Positions 7,248 through 16,716 are shown, counted from the first letter of the stretch. The stretch is DNA of 64,000 bases from Flavobacterium degerlachei (GCF_900106645.1 NZ_FNMV01000009.1:1-64000); one strand, 5' to 3'. Program-made: numbers and translations. The notes: generated by a model from the letters alone, not told the origin.

Positions 7248-9155
7248 TTAGGCATTATCAATTTCCTCTTGCACTAGTTCCCAATCTGAAAGATATTTAT
7301 CTAATTCCGCTTTCTTTTTATTGTAGGCGGTAAAGAACTTCGCATCTTCGATATGTTTATCGTAGTTTGAGGCTAACATTTTATCATCTTGTTGAATGTC
7401 TCGCTCTAATTGCTTGATTTGACTTTCAATTTTGCTCAAACGATTCTGCAACGCCTTTCCTTTCTTTTGTTCTTCATAAGAAATTTTGTTGCTCTCTTTT
7501 GGGGCTGCTGCTTTTAAAGCATCTTTTTTCTCGACTTCACGCATATTTTCTAAATTGCGCTGCTCCAAGAAATAATTAACATCACCTAGATATTCTTTTA
7601 TTTTTTGGTCTCTAAATTCATAAACAATATTCGACATTCCTTGAAGGAAATCCCTATCGTGAGAAACTAACAGTAGTGTCCCTTCGTATTTTTGTAAAGC
7701 CGCTTTCAAAACATTTTTAGACTTAATATCCAAGTGATTCGTAGGCTCATCCATCACCAACACATTTATGGGCTGCAAAAGCAATTTACAGAGCGCTAGA
7801 CGGTTTCTTTCCCCTCCTGAAAGGACTTTTACCTTTTTCTCGACATCGTCGCCTCGAAAGAGGAATGAACCTAACATATCGCGCACCTTAGAACGATTAG
7901 TATCTGATGCCGCATCTTCCATTGTTTGAAGCAATGTGATTTCACCGTCAAGATATTCAGCTTGGTTTTGAGCAAAATAACCAACCTGAACATTGTGTCC
8001 TAATTTTATTTCTCCTTCATATTCAAATTCATTAACAATGGCTTTGATAAAAGTTGATTTTCCTTGACCATTTTGTCCTACAAATGCAATCTTACTTCCA
8101 CGTTCCACCAAAAGTGAAATATCTTTTAAGATGGTTTTATCACCGTAGCTTTTGGTCACTTTTTCAGCTTCAATTACAACACGACCAGGAACTTTAGAAA
8201 GCGGAAAAGAGATATTCATTACAGAATTATCATCCTCGTCTACTTCAATACGTTCTATTTTATCCAGCTTTTTTATCATCGATTGTGCCATGGATGCTTT
8301 AGAAGCTTTTGCACGGAATTTTTCGATCAGCTTTTCAGTTTCCTCAATTTTTTTTGCTTGATTCTTTTGAGTTGCCAATTGCTTTTCACGTATTTCATGA
8401 CGCAATTCTAAATATTGAGAATACGGTTTGTTGAAATCGTATGCTTTTCCAAGGGAAATTTCAATTGTTCTATTAGTCACATTGTCCAAGAACATCTTAT
8501 CGTGAGAAACAATTACTACAACACCTATATAATTACGCAAGAAACTCTCTAACCAAATGATACTTTCGATATCAAGGTGATTTGTTGGCTCATCCAGTAG
8601 CAAAACATCGTTAGCTTGCAATAAAAGTTTAGCTAATTCGATTCGCATTCTCCAACCACCTGAAAAAGTCTCCGTTTGATTGTTGAACACTTCTCTCTTA
8701 AAACCTAATCCCAGCAAAATTTTCTCAGTATCACCAACATAGTTATAACCACCCAATAATTCAAAACGATGTGTATAATCAGATAAATCTTCAATTATTT
8801 TGGAATATTCCTCACTTTCATAATCAGTACGAGTCACTAATTGATGATTGATTTCCTCTAATTTTTTTTCTACTATTTTTATATCGACAAAAGCTTCATA
8901 AGCCTCTTCTAAAACTGTCCGGCCTTGCTCAAAATCAATATCTTGACGCAAAAAACCCATACGAACTTCCTTTTCTTGAGAAATCACGCCTGTATCTGGA
9001 AGAAAGTCCCCAGCCAACATTTTGAGCATTGTAGATTTACCTGCACCATTTTTACCAACAAGACCCACACGGTCTCCAGCACCCAATCGAAAGGTCACTT
9101 CTTCAAATAAATAAGAGCCACCAAACGAAACAGATAAATTGTGTATATTAAGCAT
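7248..9155 (-). CDS. ABC-F family ATP-binding protein (Uup/EttA-like)
   Basis: This soluble protein has two ABC ATPase domains and no membrane segments, which defines the ABC-F family; members act on the ribosome as translation factors or resistance proteins. Walker A 1 is GKNGAGKST (34-42), with a matching signature and DEPTNHLD; the second domain has GQNGQGKST, LSGGERNRLALCKL and DEPTNHLD. The linker between the domains is charged, and the last 90 residues form a coiled coil rich in K and E, as in Uup, which binds DNA or ribosomes. The length of 635 residues fits Uup. It is a single gene divergent from DUF983; the intergenic region holds an 18-base perfect palindrome. Confidence 0.88.
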   Translation of the reverse strand: MLNIHNLSVSFGGSYLFEEVTFRLGAGDRVGLVGKNGAGKSTMLKMLAGDFLPDTGVISQEKEVRMGFLRQDIDFEQGRTVLEEAYEAFVDIKIVEKKLEEINHQLVTRTDYESEEYSKIIEDLSDYTHRFELLGGYNYVGDTEKILLGLGFKREVFNNQTETFSGGWRMRIELAKLLLQANDVLLLDEPTNHLDIESIIWLESFLRNYIGVVVIVSHDKMFLDNVTNRTIEISLGKAYDFNKPYSQYLELRHEIREKQLATQKNQAKKIEETEKLIEKFRAKASKASMAQSMIKKLDKIERIEVDEDDNSVMNISFPLSKVPGRVVIEAEKVTKSYGDKTILKDISLLVERGSKIAFVGQNGQGKSTFIKAIVNEFEYEGEIKLGHNVQVGYFAQNQAEYLDGEITLLQTMEDAASDTNRSKVRDMLGSFLFRGDDVEKKVKVLSGGERNRLALCKLLLQPINVLVMDEPTNHLDIKSKNVLKAALQKYEGTLLLVSHDRDFLQGMSNIVYEFRDQKIKEYLGDVNYFLEQRNLENMREVEKKDALKAAAPKESNKISYEEQKKGKALQNRLSKIESQIKQLERDIQQDDKMLASNYDKHIEDAKFFTAYNKKKAELDKYLSDWELVQEEIDNA

Positions 9156-9180
9156 GTATTATGATTTTATTCCTTTCCGA

Positions 9181-9198
9181 AGTTGTAAATTTACAACT
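9181..9198. promoter_or_regulatory. Perfect 18-base palindrome between divergent genes
   Basis: AGTTGTAAATTTACAACT is its own reverse complement. It sits 26 bases upstream of the ABC-F start and 31 upstream of the DUF983 start, and its centre (TAAATTTA) resembles a -7 element on both strands. It could be an operator or a bidirectional promoter core. Confidence 0.5.
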
Positions 9199-9228
9199 CC
9201 AAAAAAGGAAAAATTAAATTTTTTGCAA

Positions 9229-9609
9229 ATGTTAAAAAAAGGATCCAAATTATATAGTATTTTAACAGGAACTTGTCCTAAATGTCAGAAAGAGAGCATG
9301 TATTTAGACCCAAATCCGCTAAATATTGGAAATGTCTTGAAAATGAATGAAAAATGTAGTCATTGCGGATTAAAATATCAAATTGAACCTTCGTTTTTTT
9401 ATGGAGCCATGTATGTAAGTTACGGCTTAAATGTGGCGGTGGGAATTGCCGCATTTATTGTATCTTATTTGATCTTTAATTCTTCCCTAAAAGTTGCTTT
9501 TATTTCGATAATCGCTTCAATCGTAGTCTTATTTCCATTCATTCTGCGTTGGTCAAGAAATATATACATAAACATGTTCGTATCTTACGACCCGAATTTC
9601 AAGCAATAG
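9229..9609 (+). CDS. DUF983 family protein
   Basis: This 126-residue protein has two CxxC pairs, in CPKC and CSHCG, which likely form a zinc ribbon, followed by two hydrophobic helices (about residues 60-85 and 90-105). This is the DUF983 layout; the family is membrane-bound and of unknown function. The segment RWSRNIYINMFVSYDP near the end is typical of the Bacteroidota members. The frame is open upstream to 9139, but those residues are unlike the family and overlap the ABC-F gene, so the ATG at 9229 (MLKKGSK) was chosen. The 3' end is 4 bases from the convergent FAD oxidoreductase gene. Confidence 0.78.
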   Translation: MLKKGSKLYSILTGTCPKCQKESMYLDPNPLNIGNVLKMNEKCSHCGLKYQIEPSFFYGAMYVSYGLNVAVGIAAFIVSYLIFNSSLKVAFISIIASIVVLFPFILRWSRNIYINMFVSYDPNFKQ

Positions 9610-9613
9610 TATT

Positions 9614-10666
9614 TTACCTTTGGTCTTTAGGTAAAAACCTCTTGATATCAATTTCTTTATCCAAAGGAATTTGATCTTCAATATTATTAAATAGTGCTTC
9701 GGCCATAGCTGGTCCAAGCATCACGCCACGGGTACCTAATCCATTTAGAATATGAATTGAGCGATGCACTGCATGGGTCCCAACCAAAGGCCTTCTATCC
9801 TTAACAGTAGGTCGCACACCAGCAAAATGCTCGACTATTTCAAAATCACAGGTAATAATCTCTTTGATTCTATCTATTAGTTCCAACCTACCTTCCTCAG
9901 ACGGCAAATCTGTTTTGTCTTTCCAATTGTAGGTTGCACCCACTTTAAACAAATCATTGCCTAAAGGAAGGATAAAAACGCTGGTATTCACAATAACGTC
10001 CAATACTAATTCTGGCGCTTTTATAATGAATAGCTCTCCTTTTGTTCCATCCAACGGCAAATGTTTAAAGTATGGGTTGGCATGCATCCCAAAACCTTCA
10101 GCAAATACAATATGTTTTGCTTCAATATCTTTATATCGAATATGATCTGGAAAAACTTCTAAAATCTCATATTCGAAAGAGGAACCTGAGAAAAGACCAC
10201 TTTTAAATAAGTACTCTCTGTACTCTTTTAGTAAGATCGCAGTATCAACGTATCCCGTTTGCAGCACTTCCCCATAACTATAAGGCGATTCAATTCCAGA
10301 ATATTTTTTTGTGATTAACTCTGTAGATAAAAATGGCGCCAACGCAATCTTATCGGAGGCAGCAAACCAATTGTTTTGTTCTTCAATAGAAAAGAATTTT
10401 CTTAAAATGGGCTTTTTAAAATCCACCTTAGTCTTAAGTTTTTCTTCTAAGGCAGCATAGAAAGTTTCCATTAAAACTAATTGTTCCTGCGCTTTCCATA
10501 CTTCACTAAAGCGTTTTAAAATAACTGGATTATAAAGTCCGCCAGCAATCTTAGAAGAATTCTGAGAACTATTATCCATCACAAAAATGGTTTTATCATT
10601 TTGCAAAGCCATTTCAGAAAATGCTATCCCAGCCAAACCAGAACCTATTATTAAATAATCAATCAT
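9614..10666 (-). CDS. FAD-dependent oxidoreductase (DAO/glycine oxidase fold)
   Basis: The N-terminus YLIIGSGLAGIAFSEMA is a Rossmann dinucleotide-binding motif (GxGxxG), and the C-terminal HFAGVRPTVKDRRPLVG with GLGTRGVMLGP is the conserved second FAD-contacting segment of the DAO family (D-amino acid oxidase, glycine oxidase, MnmC C-domain). Length is 350 residues. The oxidised amine substrate cannot be inferred. The gene has its own promoter ending four bases before the ATG, so it may be leaderless, and the gld operon upstream ends at a terminator, so it is not part of that operon. Confidence 0.8.
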   Translation of the reverse strand: MIDYLIIGSGLAGIAFSEMALQNDKTIFVMDNSSQNSSKIAGGLYNPVILKRFSEVWKAQEQLVLMETFYAALEEKLKTKVDFKKPILRKFFSIEEQNNWFAASDKIALAPFLSTELITKKYSGIESPYSYGEVLQTGYVDTAILLKEYREYLFKSGLFSGSSFEYEILEVFPDHIRYKDIEAKHIVFAEGFGMHANPYFKHLPLDGTKGELFIIKAPELVLDVIVNTSVFILPLGNDLFKVGATYNWKDKTDLPSEEGRLELIDRIKEIITCDFEIVEHFAGVRPTVKDRRPLVGTHAVHRSIHILNGLGTRGVMLGPAMAEALFNNIEDQIPLDKEIDIKRFLPKDQR

Positions 10667-10670
10667 AATA

Positions 10671-10697
10671 CAAAAGTAACTATTAATCCACAGTCAA
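10671..10697 (-). promoter_or_regulatory. Promoter of the FAD oxidoreductase gene
   Basis: On the minus strand TTG (10697-10695) is followed after 16 bases by TACTTTTG (10678-10671). Only four bases separate the -7 element from the ATG, which implies a leaderless or nearly leaderless transcript. Confidence 0.5.
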
Positions 10698-10739
10698 AAT
10701 TAATCCCCCATCTCAAACAAACCTAAATATTTATAAAAT

Positions 10740-10769
10740 AAAAAACTCTCATCGTAAACGACAAGAGTT
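10740..10769 (-). terminator. Terminator of the gldKLMN operon
   Basis: On the minus strand AACTCTTGTCGT pairs imperfectly with ACGATGAGAGTT and is followed by a run of T. It lies 25 bases after the gldN stop. Confidence 0.65.
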
Positions 10770-10794
10770 AATATTATTTATATTCTAATTGAAA

Positions 10795-11685
10795 TTAGTA
10801 ATTCCACATATCAGATTCAAAATCACGAATTTTTTCTTTTACCCTTTCAGATTCCAGTAATTGATTTTGCGCATTATCTCTCATGTAATCCTTAATATCT
10901 CTATCACCATAAACGTTCTCTTCTTTATAGATTACACTATTAAAATGACGTGAGTTTAAAATTTGGTCAAAAGAAATTGGCATTGCTGAATTTTGATTGT
11001 TGAATGCTTTCGCCTCATGCAATACCTCTCTAGCTGATGGGAAAAATACCCAAAACAATTCGATATAATCTTTTTCATCATTATTCATTGTATAAACATC
11101 CGGAGTAACAGGACAAATACCTAACAAACGATATTTCAATTCACTTTGACGTTTGTCAAAATACCAATATCCTTTGATCTTGTATTGAGTAACATCTTGG
11201 GAAGTCAAATCAGATCGCAAAATATATTCAGGTGAAACTTGCATACCTGCATTTACTTGTTCACGTCCAGCATCAGTAGTATCAATACGTGACAATGAAC
11301 CTTGAATATCAGCTAAAGTTTTTTTAGTTTTAAAATAACTATCTGAATACACTTCACTTATTTCTCCACTATTGATTGCTTTTGTCAATACATTGTACAA
11401 TGACCTTCTATCAGCACCAAGATTTTCATCAATTGGAAAATACAAAGCGAAATTAATTTTTTCACTTAAATCTATAATCTCCCAAACTGTTTTTCCCATC
11501 AAAATATCTCTATCATGAACATAACCATAAGCTAAAGGCTTATCATTATCAGAAATAAGTTGTGCAGCAGTTTTAAGTCCTATTTCAGAAGGCGTTTTTG
11601 CATTCAGCAAATTAGATTGCGCCAAAGACGTAACGCTCCAAGTAATGGAAATAATAACTATTAAAAAATTTTTAACTTTCATCAT
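10795..11685 (-). CDS. gldN: Gliding motility / type IX secretion protein GldN
   Basis: GldN is a periplasmic T9SS component that associates with the GldK ring under the outer membrane and is needed for protein secretion and gliding. The protein starts with a signal peptide (MMKVKNFLIVIISITWSVTSLAQ). The body has the GldN features: DRDILMGKTVWEIIDLSEKIN early on, an IKGYWYFDKRQSELKYRLLGICPV stretch split by variable residues, and ELFWVFFPSAREVL. An extended frame to 11790 overlaps gldM and lacks a signal peptide, so the ATG at 11685 was used. It is the last gene of gldK-gldL-gldM-gldN. Confidence 0.92.
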   Translation of the reverse strand: MMKVKNFLIVIISITWSVTSLAQSNLLNAKTPSEIGLKTAAQLISDNDKPLAYGYVHDRDILMGKTVWEIIDLSEKINFALYFPIDENLGADRRSLYNVLTKAINSGEISEVYSDSYFKTKKTLADIQGSLSRIDTTDAGREQVNAGMQVSPEYILRSDLTSQDVTQYKIKGYWYFDKRQSELKYRLLGICPVTPDVYTMNNDEKDYIELFWVFFPSAREVLHEAKAFNNQNSAMPISFDQILNSRHFNSVIYKEENVYGDRDIKDYMRDNAQNQLLESERVKEKIRDFESDMWNY

Positions 11686-11731
11686 GGTATGATTATAAGA
11701 TAATGTAGCAACCCTTAAGGTAACTTGTTTA

Positions 11732-13270
11732 TTATTGTATTTCAAAAATAACCGGAGCAGTTCTTGGTAATAAATAACTACCTGCGCCAACTAATTTAGT
11801 TTTAATATCAGAGATAGTTACCTGATCTCCTCTTCCCGCTTTAGAAAGAACTGATTTACATTGTGCATTTAATTTATCACCTTGCACGACCACTGTAGGT
11901 TGTCCTGTAACTTTTAAATTAAATCCAACAACATTCAAACCAACTTCAAAATCAAAATCTTCCAATTTAGCTCCGATTGTAGCAATTTCAAGATTCGACT
12001 TAGGTCCTTTAACAACACCTGTTTCTCCTCTAATTGTACCTGTAGGTCCTGGAATTCCTTTGATTCTAAATACTTTTTTGTCAGTAGCAACTTTTCCATC
12101 AGACATTTTACCTGAAACACTAATTACAACTTCATTTCCTCCACCTGGACTCATGTTGTATTTCCCATTACCTGCTTTAGACAAACCAGGAGCTGAAACA
12201 GAAACATCGCTATCAGAAATACCAGCAAATGAAATAGACATTGGATTAACAACACCTCTGTATACTACATTCATTTTATCTGCTGAAATTGTAGCAGAAT
12301 TAGGTCTTGGAACAACTACATATTTTCCTTTAAATGCAAGCGGAACTGTTTTCCCATCTTCAAGAAAAGAAAATTGTCCTGCTATTGTTTGCTCTCCTAC
12401 ACCACCTGCTGTCATTGAAATCACAGCCTGACCATTAACAATTTTTCCTGGACCAGAAAAAGAAGTTGGTTTTGTATTCCCATCATATCTACCAAGAACT
12501 ACTTTACCAGTAACAGTTTCACCTTGGAAATAAGCATTTTTATCTAGTACAACAATCGCTTCATAATTACTATAAGATGCCGCAGCAACAGCCGCTTTAC
12601 CTAAAGCAGAACTATAAACATCTGACTGCGCTTTGTCAATATCATTTTGCCAAGTTGAAAGCTTTGCTATAGTTGCAATAGCTGGAAAACCTTTGAAATG
12701 ATAGGATAAAAACTTATCTTTTAATCCTTCTTTATTCTTAACATCTGAAATGTCAAATTTACTTTCAACTTCTTTAATAATTGAAGCATATTTTGTATCA
12801 GCTCCAAGTACAGACTTCATATCTGACTTATATTTATTTATAGTAGCGATAATTTCGTCGCCCTTTTTTGAGTAAGCTTCACCTTCAAACCAGTCATCAA
12901 TATTATCACCTTTATCCATATCTTCATAAGGCAATTTTCCAGTCTCAGGATTAATTTCAAATCCAGTACCAGCTTGTGTTTTTAAAGATTCTATATAACT
13001 AAAAAAATTATCTGTTATTGTCTTTACTTTATGTGCTGTTTCTGCTGCAACTATAAATTCACCTTTTGCTTCTCCAGCTTTGGCATCTAATGCTCCTAAA
13101 AGTTGATCATTAGACAATTTTGAAGCTTCATTTGAAGTTTCAAATTTTTCATTCATCAATCCAAAACCTGAAATAACTTCTTTTGATACATTCATTGCCA
13201 ACATAGCGATAAAAACCAAATACATAAGGTTTATCATCTTCTGCCTAGGGGTTAATTTTCCTCCTGCCAT
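11732..13270 (-). CDS. gldM: Gliding motility / type IX secretion motor protein GldM
   Basis: GldM is the inner-membrane protein whose large periplasmic part spans to the GldKN ring; with GldL it forms the proton-driven T9SS motor. The N-terminus MAGGKLTPRQKMINLMYLVF begins a single membrane helix (about residues 13-32) containing MLAMNVSKEV, strongly conserved in GldM. The periplasmic part is mostly beta-rich, consistent with the known chain of D1-D4 domains, for example KAVVVLD-like strands and YRGVVNPMSI. The 512-residue length is typical. It lies between gldL and gldN with gaps of about 45 bases. Confidence 0.95.
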   Translation of the reverse strand: MAGGKLTPRQKMINLMYLVFIAMLAMNVSKEVISGFGLMNEKFETSNEASKLSNDQLLGALDAKAGEAKGEFIVAAETAHKVKTITDNFFSYIESLKTQAGTGFEINPETGKLPYEDMDKGDNIDDWFEGEAYSKKGDEIIATINKYKSDMKSVLGADTKYASIIKEVESKFDISDVKNKEGLKDKFLSYHFKGFPAIATIAKLSTWQNDIDKAQSDVYSSALGKAAVAAASYSNYEAIVVLDKNAYFQGETVTGKVVLGRYDGNTKPTSFSGPGKIVNGQAVISMTAGGVGEQTIAGQFSFLEDGKTVPLAFKGKYVVVPRPNSATISADKMNVVYRGVVNPMSISFAGISDSDVSVSAPGLSKAGNGKYNMSPGGGNEVVISVSGKMSDGKVATDKKVFRIKGIPGPTGTIRGETGVVKGPKSNLEIATIGAKLEDFDFEVGLNVVGFNLKVTGQPTVVVQGDKLNAQCKSVLSKAGRGDQVTISDIKTKLVGAGSYLLPRTAPVIFEIQ

Positions 13271-13317
13271 ATTTTCTAATAATTAGTTAGTTGTTTGTTT
13301 ATCTAGTTCGAAACTAA

Positions 13318-13965
13318 TTATCCTTTTTTACCCATTGCAGAAAGCATTCCACCATAAACATTATTCAACGATGACAAGTTAGTTGTCAATGATTGCATTT
13401 GTTCTTTTAATTTTAAATTATTTTCAAGAACTTCTTCATTGATTTGTGCATTTCTAGAAGCACTTTGCAACTGTACTTTATATAAACTGTTCAAAGATTC
13501 CATTTGCGCTGCCGCCATACTTAACTCTTCACTATATTTTTGTGTAGAAGCCATAGATTCAGCAGTTGGAGCGATACTTTTTGCTGCTGATTCAAAATTC
13601 TTGATGCTGTTTCCTAAACTTGACATTAATTCTCCATCAATTTTAGCATCTTTCAACATAGCGTCTAATTTTTGCGATAACATTCCTTGTGAATCAGAAG
13701 GCGTTTCCACTCTTTTCTTCGGCTCTGTTTTAATACCATTCGCCAACTCCGGATAAACCAATGTCCAATCTAACTCATCATCAACGGGCTCAAATGCTGA
13801 AAGGGCAAAAATAAAAGCTTCTGTCAATAATCCCACTGCTAGCATTCTTGTTCCTGTTAACGGTCCAATTTCAAAGTGAATAATTTTGAACAAAGCACCA
13901 ACGATTACAACCGCAGCACCCATTCCATATGCGAAATTCATTGTTTTTTTACTTAATAATGCCAT
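13318..13965 (-). CDS. gldL: Gliding motility / type IX secretion motor protein GldL
   Basis: GldL is the inner-membrane motor partner of GldM. Two hydrophobic helices (about residues 10-28 and 38-58) are followed by a long cytoplasmic tail rich in helices and Met, Ser, Gln. The start MALLSKKTMNFAYGMGAAVV and the first helix ending KIIHFEIGPLTG match the family, with a Glu in the first helix-loop region (HFEIGP) and AFEPVDDELDW after the second helix, positions implicated in proton use. The length of 215 residues is normal. It is co-transcribed with gldK, 39 bases upstream. Confidence 0.95.
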   Translation of the reverse strand: MALLSKKTMNFAYGMGAAVVIVGALFKIIHFEIGPLTGTRMLAVGLLTEAFIFALSAFEPVDDELDWTLVYPELANGIKTEPKKRVETPSDSQGMLSQKLDAMLKDAKIDGELMSSLGNSIKNFESAAKSIAPTAESMASTQKYSEELSMAAAQMESLNSLYKVQLQSASRNAQINEEVLENNLKLKEQMQSLTTNLSSLNNVYGGMLSAMGKKG

Positions 13966-14004
13966 AATTTTTAGGTTTTAAATTTTAGTAGGTTTTGGTT
14001 TTTT

Positions 14005-15411
14005 TTATCTGCTTTTAACTTTTTTTCCGTTTCCGGTTGTTTCTAATCCCATATAATCCTGAACTGTTCTGAATCCGATAAAGCTTCTGGCTGAATCAGC
14101 ATATTCAAAATCTCTAGTACTTACTTGTAAGAAGTAAGACACGTCTTTCCAAGATCCTCCACGAACAACTTTACGTTTATTGGAAGCGTCCAACACATTT
14201 GGATTCATTGAAGAAACATATTCATACGCATTTGGGTCATACGATGAATCAGTCCATTCAGCAACATTCCCAGCCATGTTATATAAGTTATAGCCATTAG
14301 GCTCATACGATTTTGCCTCTACAGTATATAAAGCCTGATCAGCAGCGTAATCTCCTCTGTTTGGTTTAAAGTTAGCAAGAAAACATCCTCTGTCATTTTT
14401 AGTATAAGGCCCTCCCCAAGGATAGGTTCCAGACTCTAAGCCACCCCTTGCTGAATATTCCCATTCAGCCTCAGTAGGCAATCTAAATGAATTTATTAGA
14501 TCACGCCCCTTCTTTTTTGATTTAATATATGTGTTTTTACTCAATGTTCTCCAAGCACAAAAAGCTTTTGCCTGTGTCCATTTCACACCAACAACGGGAT
14601 AATCTCCATACGCCTTATGCCAGAAATAATCATTGTGCATAGGTTCGTTGTAGGAATATGCAAAATCTTTAATCCACACTGTTGTATCTGGATATACCTT
14701 AACTTCTTCTGTTTTTATGAAATCCTTTCTTTTTCCTACTTTAGCTTTAGCTGCAGCTTGAATATCCATCCAAGAATAACGAAATTTAAGTTTATCTACA
14801 TCAATAGTTCGTAAACCATTATAAGACGCTTCTAATGGCAAATACATAGAGTCCATAACCTCAACGTAATATGCATCAGGATATAATTTAGGATCTTTAA
14901 TTAACTTAACTTTTCTATTTAATTTCCTTCCCGAATAAGGATCGTCATCTGTACCAATACTATAATAGTTATCATACATGTACTTATCATAGGCAGTCAT
15001 TTTTTCAGGATCTGAATCATTAAAAGCAAAATCACCTATACTTCCGGTGTTTTTCCCTTTACCATCGCCTGGTTTCAAACCTTCTTGATCAGCCAGGATT
15101 GCTAATCTTACTCTCATTGTTGAATCCTTAACCCATTCCACAAATTGACGGTACTCACTATTGGTTATTTCCGTTTCATCCATATAAAATGAACGAACGG
15201 TAACTGTTTTTGTAGGAGCATCTTGAATATTGGCAACATCATTGTCTGATTTACCCATAATATATGCACCTCCAGGAACTAAAGTCATTCCATAAGGTTT
15301 TTCAGGATGCCATTTCCCACCTTGAACACCGACCAATTCGCCTTTGTCGCCAGATTTACCACAACTGGTTAATAGCGCCAAAATCGCCATAAATGCAATG
15401 AACTTCTTCAT
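14005..15411 (-). CDS. gldK: Gliding motility / type IX secretion lipoprotein GldK
   Basis: GldK is an outer-membrane-anchored lipoprotein that forms the periplasmic T9SS ring with GldN. A lipobox LLTSC puts the acylated Cys at residue 17. The rest is a formylglycine-generating-enzyme/sulfatase-modifying (SUMF1) fold: GGAYIMGKSD, SFYMDETEITNSEYRQFV, PVVGVKWTQAKAFCAW, RLPTEAEWEYSARGG, YNMAGNVAEWTDSSYD and VVRGGSW. In GldK this fold is structural, not enzymatic. Length is 468 residues. It is the first gene of the operon and has its own candidate promoter upstream. Confidence 0.94.
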   Translation of the reverse strand: MKKFIAFMAILALLTSCGKSGDKGELVGVQGGKWHPEKPYGMTLVPGGAYIMGKSDNDVANIQDAPTKTVTVRSFYMDETEITNSEYRQFVEWVKDSTMRVRLAILADQEGLKPGDGKGKNTGSIGDFAFNDSDPEKMTAYDKYMYDNYYSIGTDDDPYSGRKLNRKVKLIKDPKLYPDAYYVEVMDSMYLPLEASYNGLRTIDVDKLKFRYSWMDIQAAAKAKVGKRKDFIKTEEVKVYPDTTVWIKDFAYSYNEPMHNDYFWHKAYGDYPVVGVKWTQAKAFCAWRTLSKNTYIKSKKKGRDLINSFRLPTEAEWEYSARGGLESGTYPWGGPYTKNDRGCFLANFKPNRGDYAADQALYTVEAKSYEPNGYNLYNMAGNVAEWTDSSYDPNAYEYVSSMNPNVLDASNKRKVVRGGSWKDVSYFLQVSTRDFEYADSARSFIGFRTVQDYMGLETTGNGKKVKSR

Positions 15412-15449
15412 ATAAATTCGGGTTATATTTTCATTATTTTTTAAGTGTG

Positions 15450-15480
15450 TAAACCTATTTATTATTTTTTAATAAAACAA
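15450..15480 (-). promoter_or_regulatory. Candidate promoter of the gldKLMN operon
   Basis: On the minus strand TTG (15480-15478) is followed after 20 bases by TAGGTTTA (15457-15450), one base from the TAnnTTTG consensus. The leader would be about 35 bases. Confidence 0.4.
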
Positions 15481-15538
15481 TTATTTTACACTAAAGATTC
15501 TTTTTGAAATAAAAAATTTAGTAGAAGTAAATCAACCA

Positions 15539-16690
15539 CTAAATACTGTTTTTTCGCTGTGCTTTCCACCACCTTTCAGGTAATTCTTGATTACACGCCC
15601 CTAAATATTCATCATAGGAACAAGGTAATAACGTATTTCTTTTTAATTTATTACTCCCATTTGAAATAAATGGTATCTCTATCCACCATCGATCCGTTTT
15701 GTCACTTTTATAAAAAACCAAAACCTCCTCTTCCAAAGGAACAATATATTTTATATAATTTTCCCTGCTTCCAAAAGGATACTCATTAGACCGATAATGA
15801 AAGCCTTCTATAAAGTACCAGATTATTTGAGCTACCAAAGCAGACTCTTGAACGGAATCATTATGATTAAATATTCCAAAAATAGATACTTTATCACTAA
15901 TTCCTGCATATCTGGACAATGAACAAATTTCCTTACCATTAAAGCCATTAGGCGCAAATGAAGTAAAATTACCTGAATCTGCAGATTTTACAGAATTCAG
16001 ATCAAGACTCACTATATCTGCATCTCTAAAAACCGGTTCTGCCAAGGCTATGTTATTTGAAATTTCTCCTAATCTATAGGCATCAAAAAACAGTTTTTCA
16101 ATTAAATCAATCTCTTCTTGAGAATTATAATAGGTCTGATACCCAATATTACAATAATTAAAAAGATTATTCGGCTCATCTATGATAATTTTAGTTAGAT
16201 AAGAAGAGGCCGAAACACCCTCATTCTCTTTTCCAAAATCAAATTTACTGTCAATAGTAACCAAGTTCACCATCTGCTCTAACTCGTCGAAAGCCCTATA
16301 TAGTGCAAAAGTTAAGTCCTGAGAACCACCAATCACGATTGGAATTATTTTTTTCTTTATTAAATCGGAAACAACTTTACGCAAAGCAAAATAAGAATCA
16401 TCCGCAGAATTTCCTGCAAGAATATTCCCTAAATCTGCAATTGACGCATCCCAATTTCCTGGAAACATGCTGTATAACTCTTTCCGAATAGCTAACAAAT
16501 CAACATTTTCTGTTGCTTTTTCACTTCCTCGATTTTCCAAAACACCAATAATTGCAATATTAATTTTGTTTAAATCAGGAAACTGCTCATCCGTATGAAA
16601 AACGATTTTACTTCCCAATTGTTGAGAAGACAACTTTTTTATCTCTTCTAAAATATCAGAGCCAATAGGTTTTAAAAAATCAAATTCCAT
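15539..16690 (-). CDS. Arginase/formimidoylglutamase-fold protein lacking metal ligands
   Basis: The protein has the ureohydrolase (arginase) fold pattern, and such genes are commonly labelled formimidoylglutamase. All three metal motifs are altered: the GGDH motif reads GGSQ (121-124), DxHxD reads DSKFD (147-151) and SxDxD reads SLDLN (228-232). Two His and one Asp of the usual six manganese ligands are thus replaced by Gln, Lys and Asn, so hydrolase activity is improbable. The end contains KSDKTDRWWIEIPF. The open frame extends to 16726, but the ATG at 16690 (MEFDFLKPIG) fits better. It is co-directional with and just upstream of gldK, although a promoter for gldK lies in between; a role linked to T9SS is inferred. 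Confidence 0.75.
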   Translation of the reverse strand: MEFDFLKPIGSDILEEIKKLSSQQLGSKIVFHTDEQFPDLNKINIAIIGVLENRGSEKATENVDLLAIRKELYSMFPGNWDASIADLGNILAGNSADDSYFALRKVVSDLIKKKIIPIVIGGSQDLTFALYRAFDELEQMVNLVTIDSKFDFGKENEGVSASSYLTKIIIDEPNNLFNYCNIGYQTYYNSQEEIDLIEKLFFDAYRLGEISNNIALAEPVFRDADIVSLDLNSVKSADSGNFTSFAPNGFNGKEICSLSRYAGISDKVSIFGIFNHNDSVQESALVAQIIWYFIEGFHYRSNEYPFGSRENYIKYIVPLEEEVLVFYKSDKTDRWWIEIPFISNGSNKLKRNTLLPCSYDEYLGACNQELPERWWKAQRKNSI

Positions 16691-16716
16691 TTTATTTCTT
16701 TTTTTCCTCTCCCCAT

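Noticed and set aside
12060..12431. Open frame of 123 codons opposite gldM
   Set aside because: It is a shadow of gldM with no signal or domain of its own.
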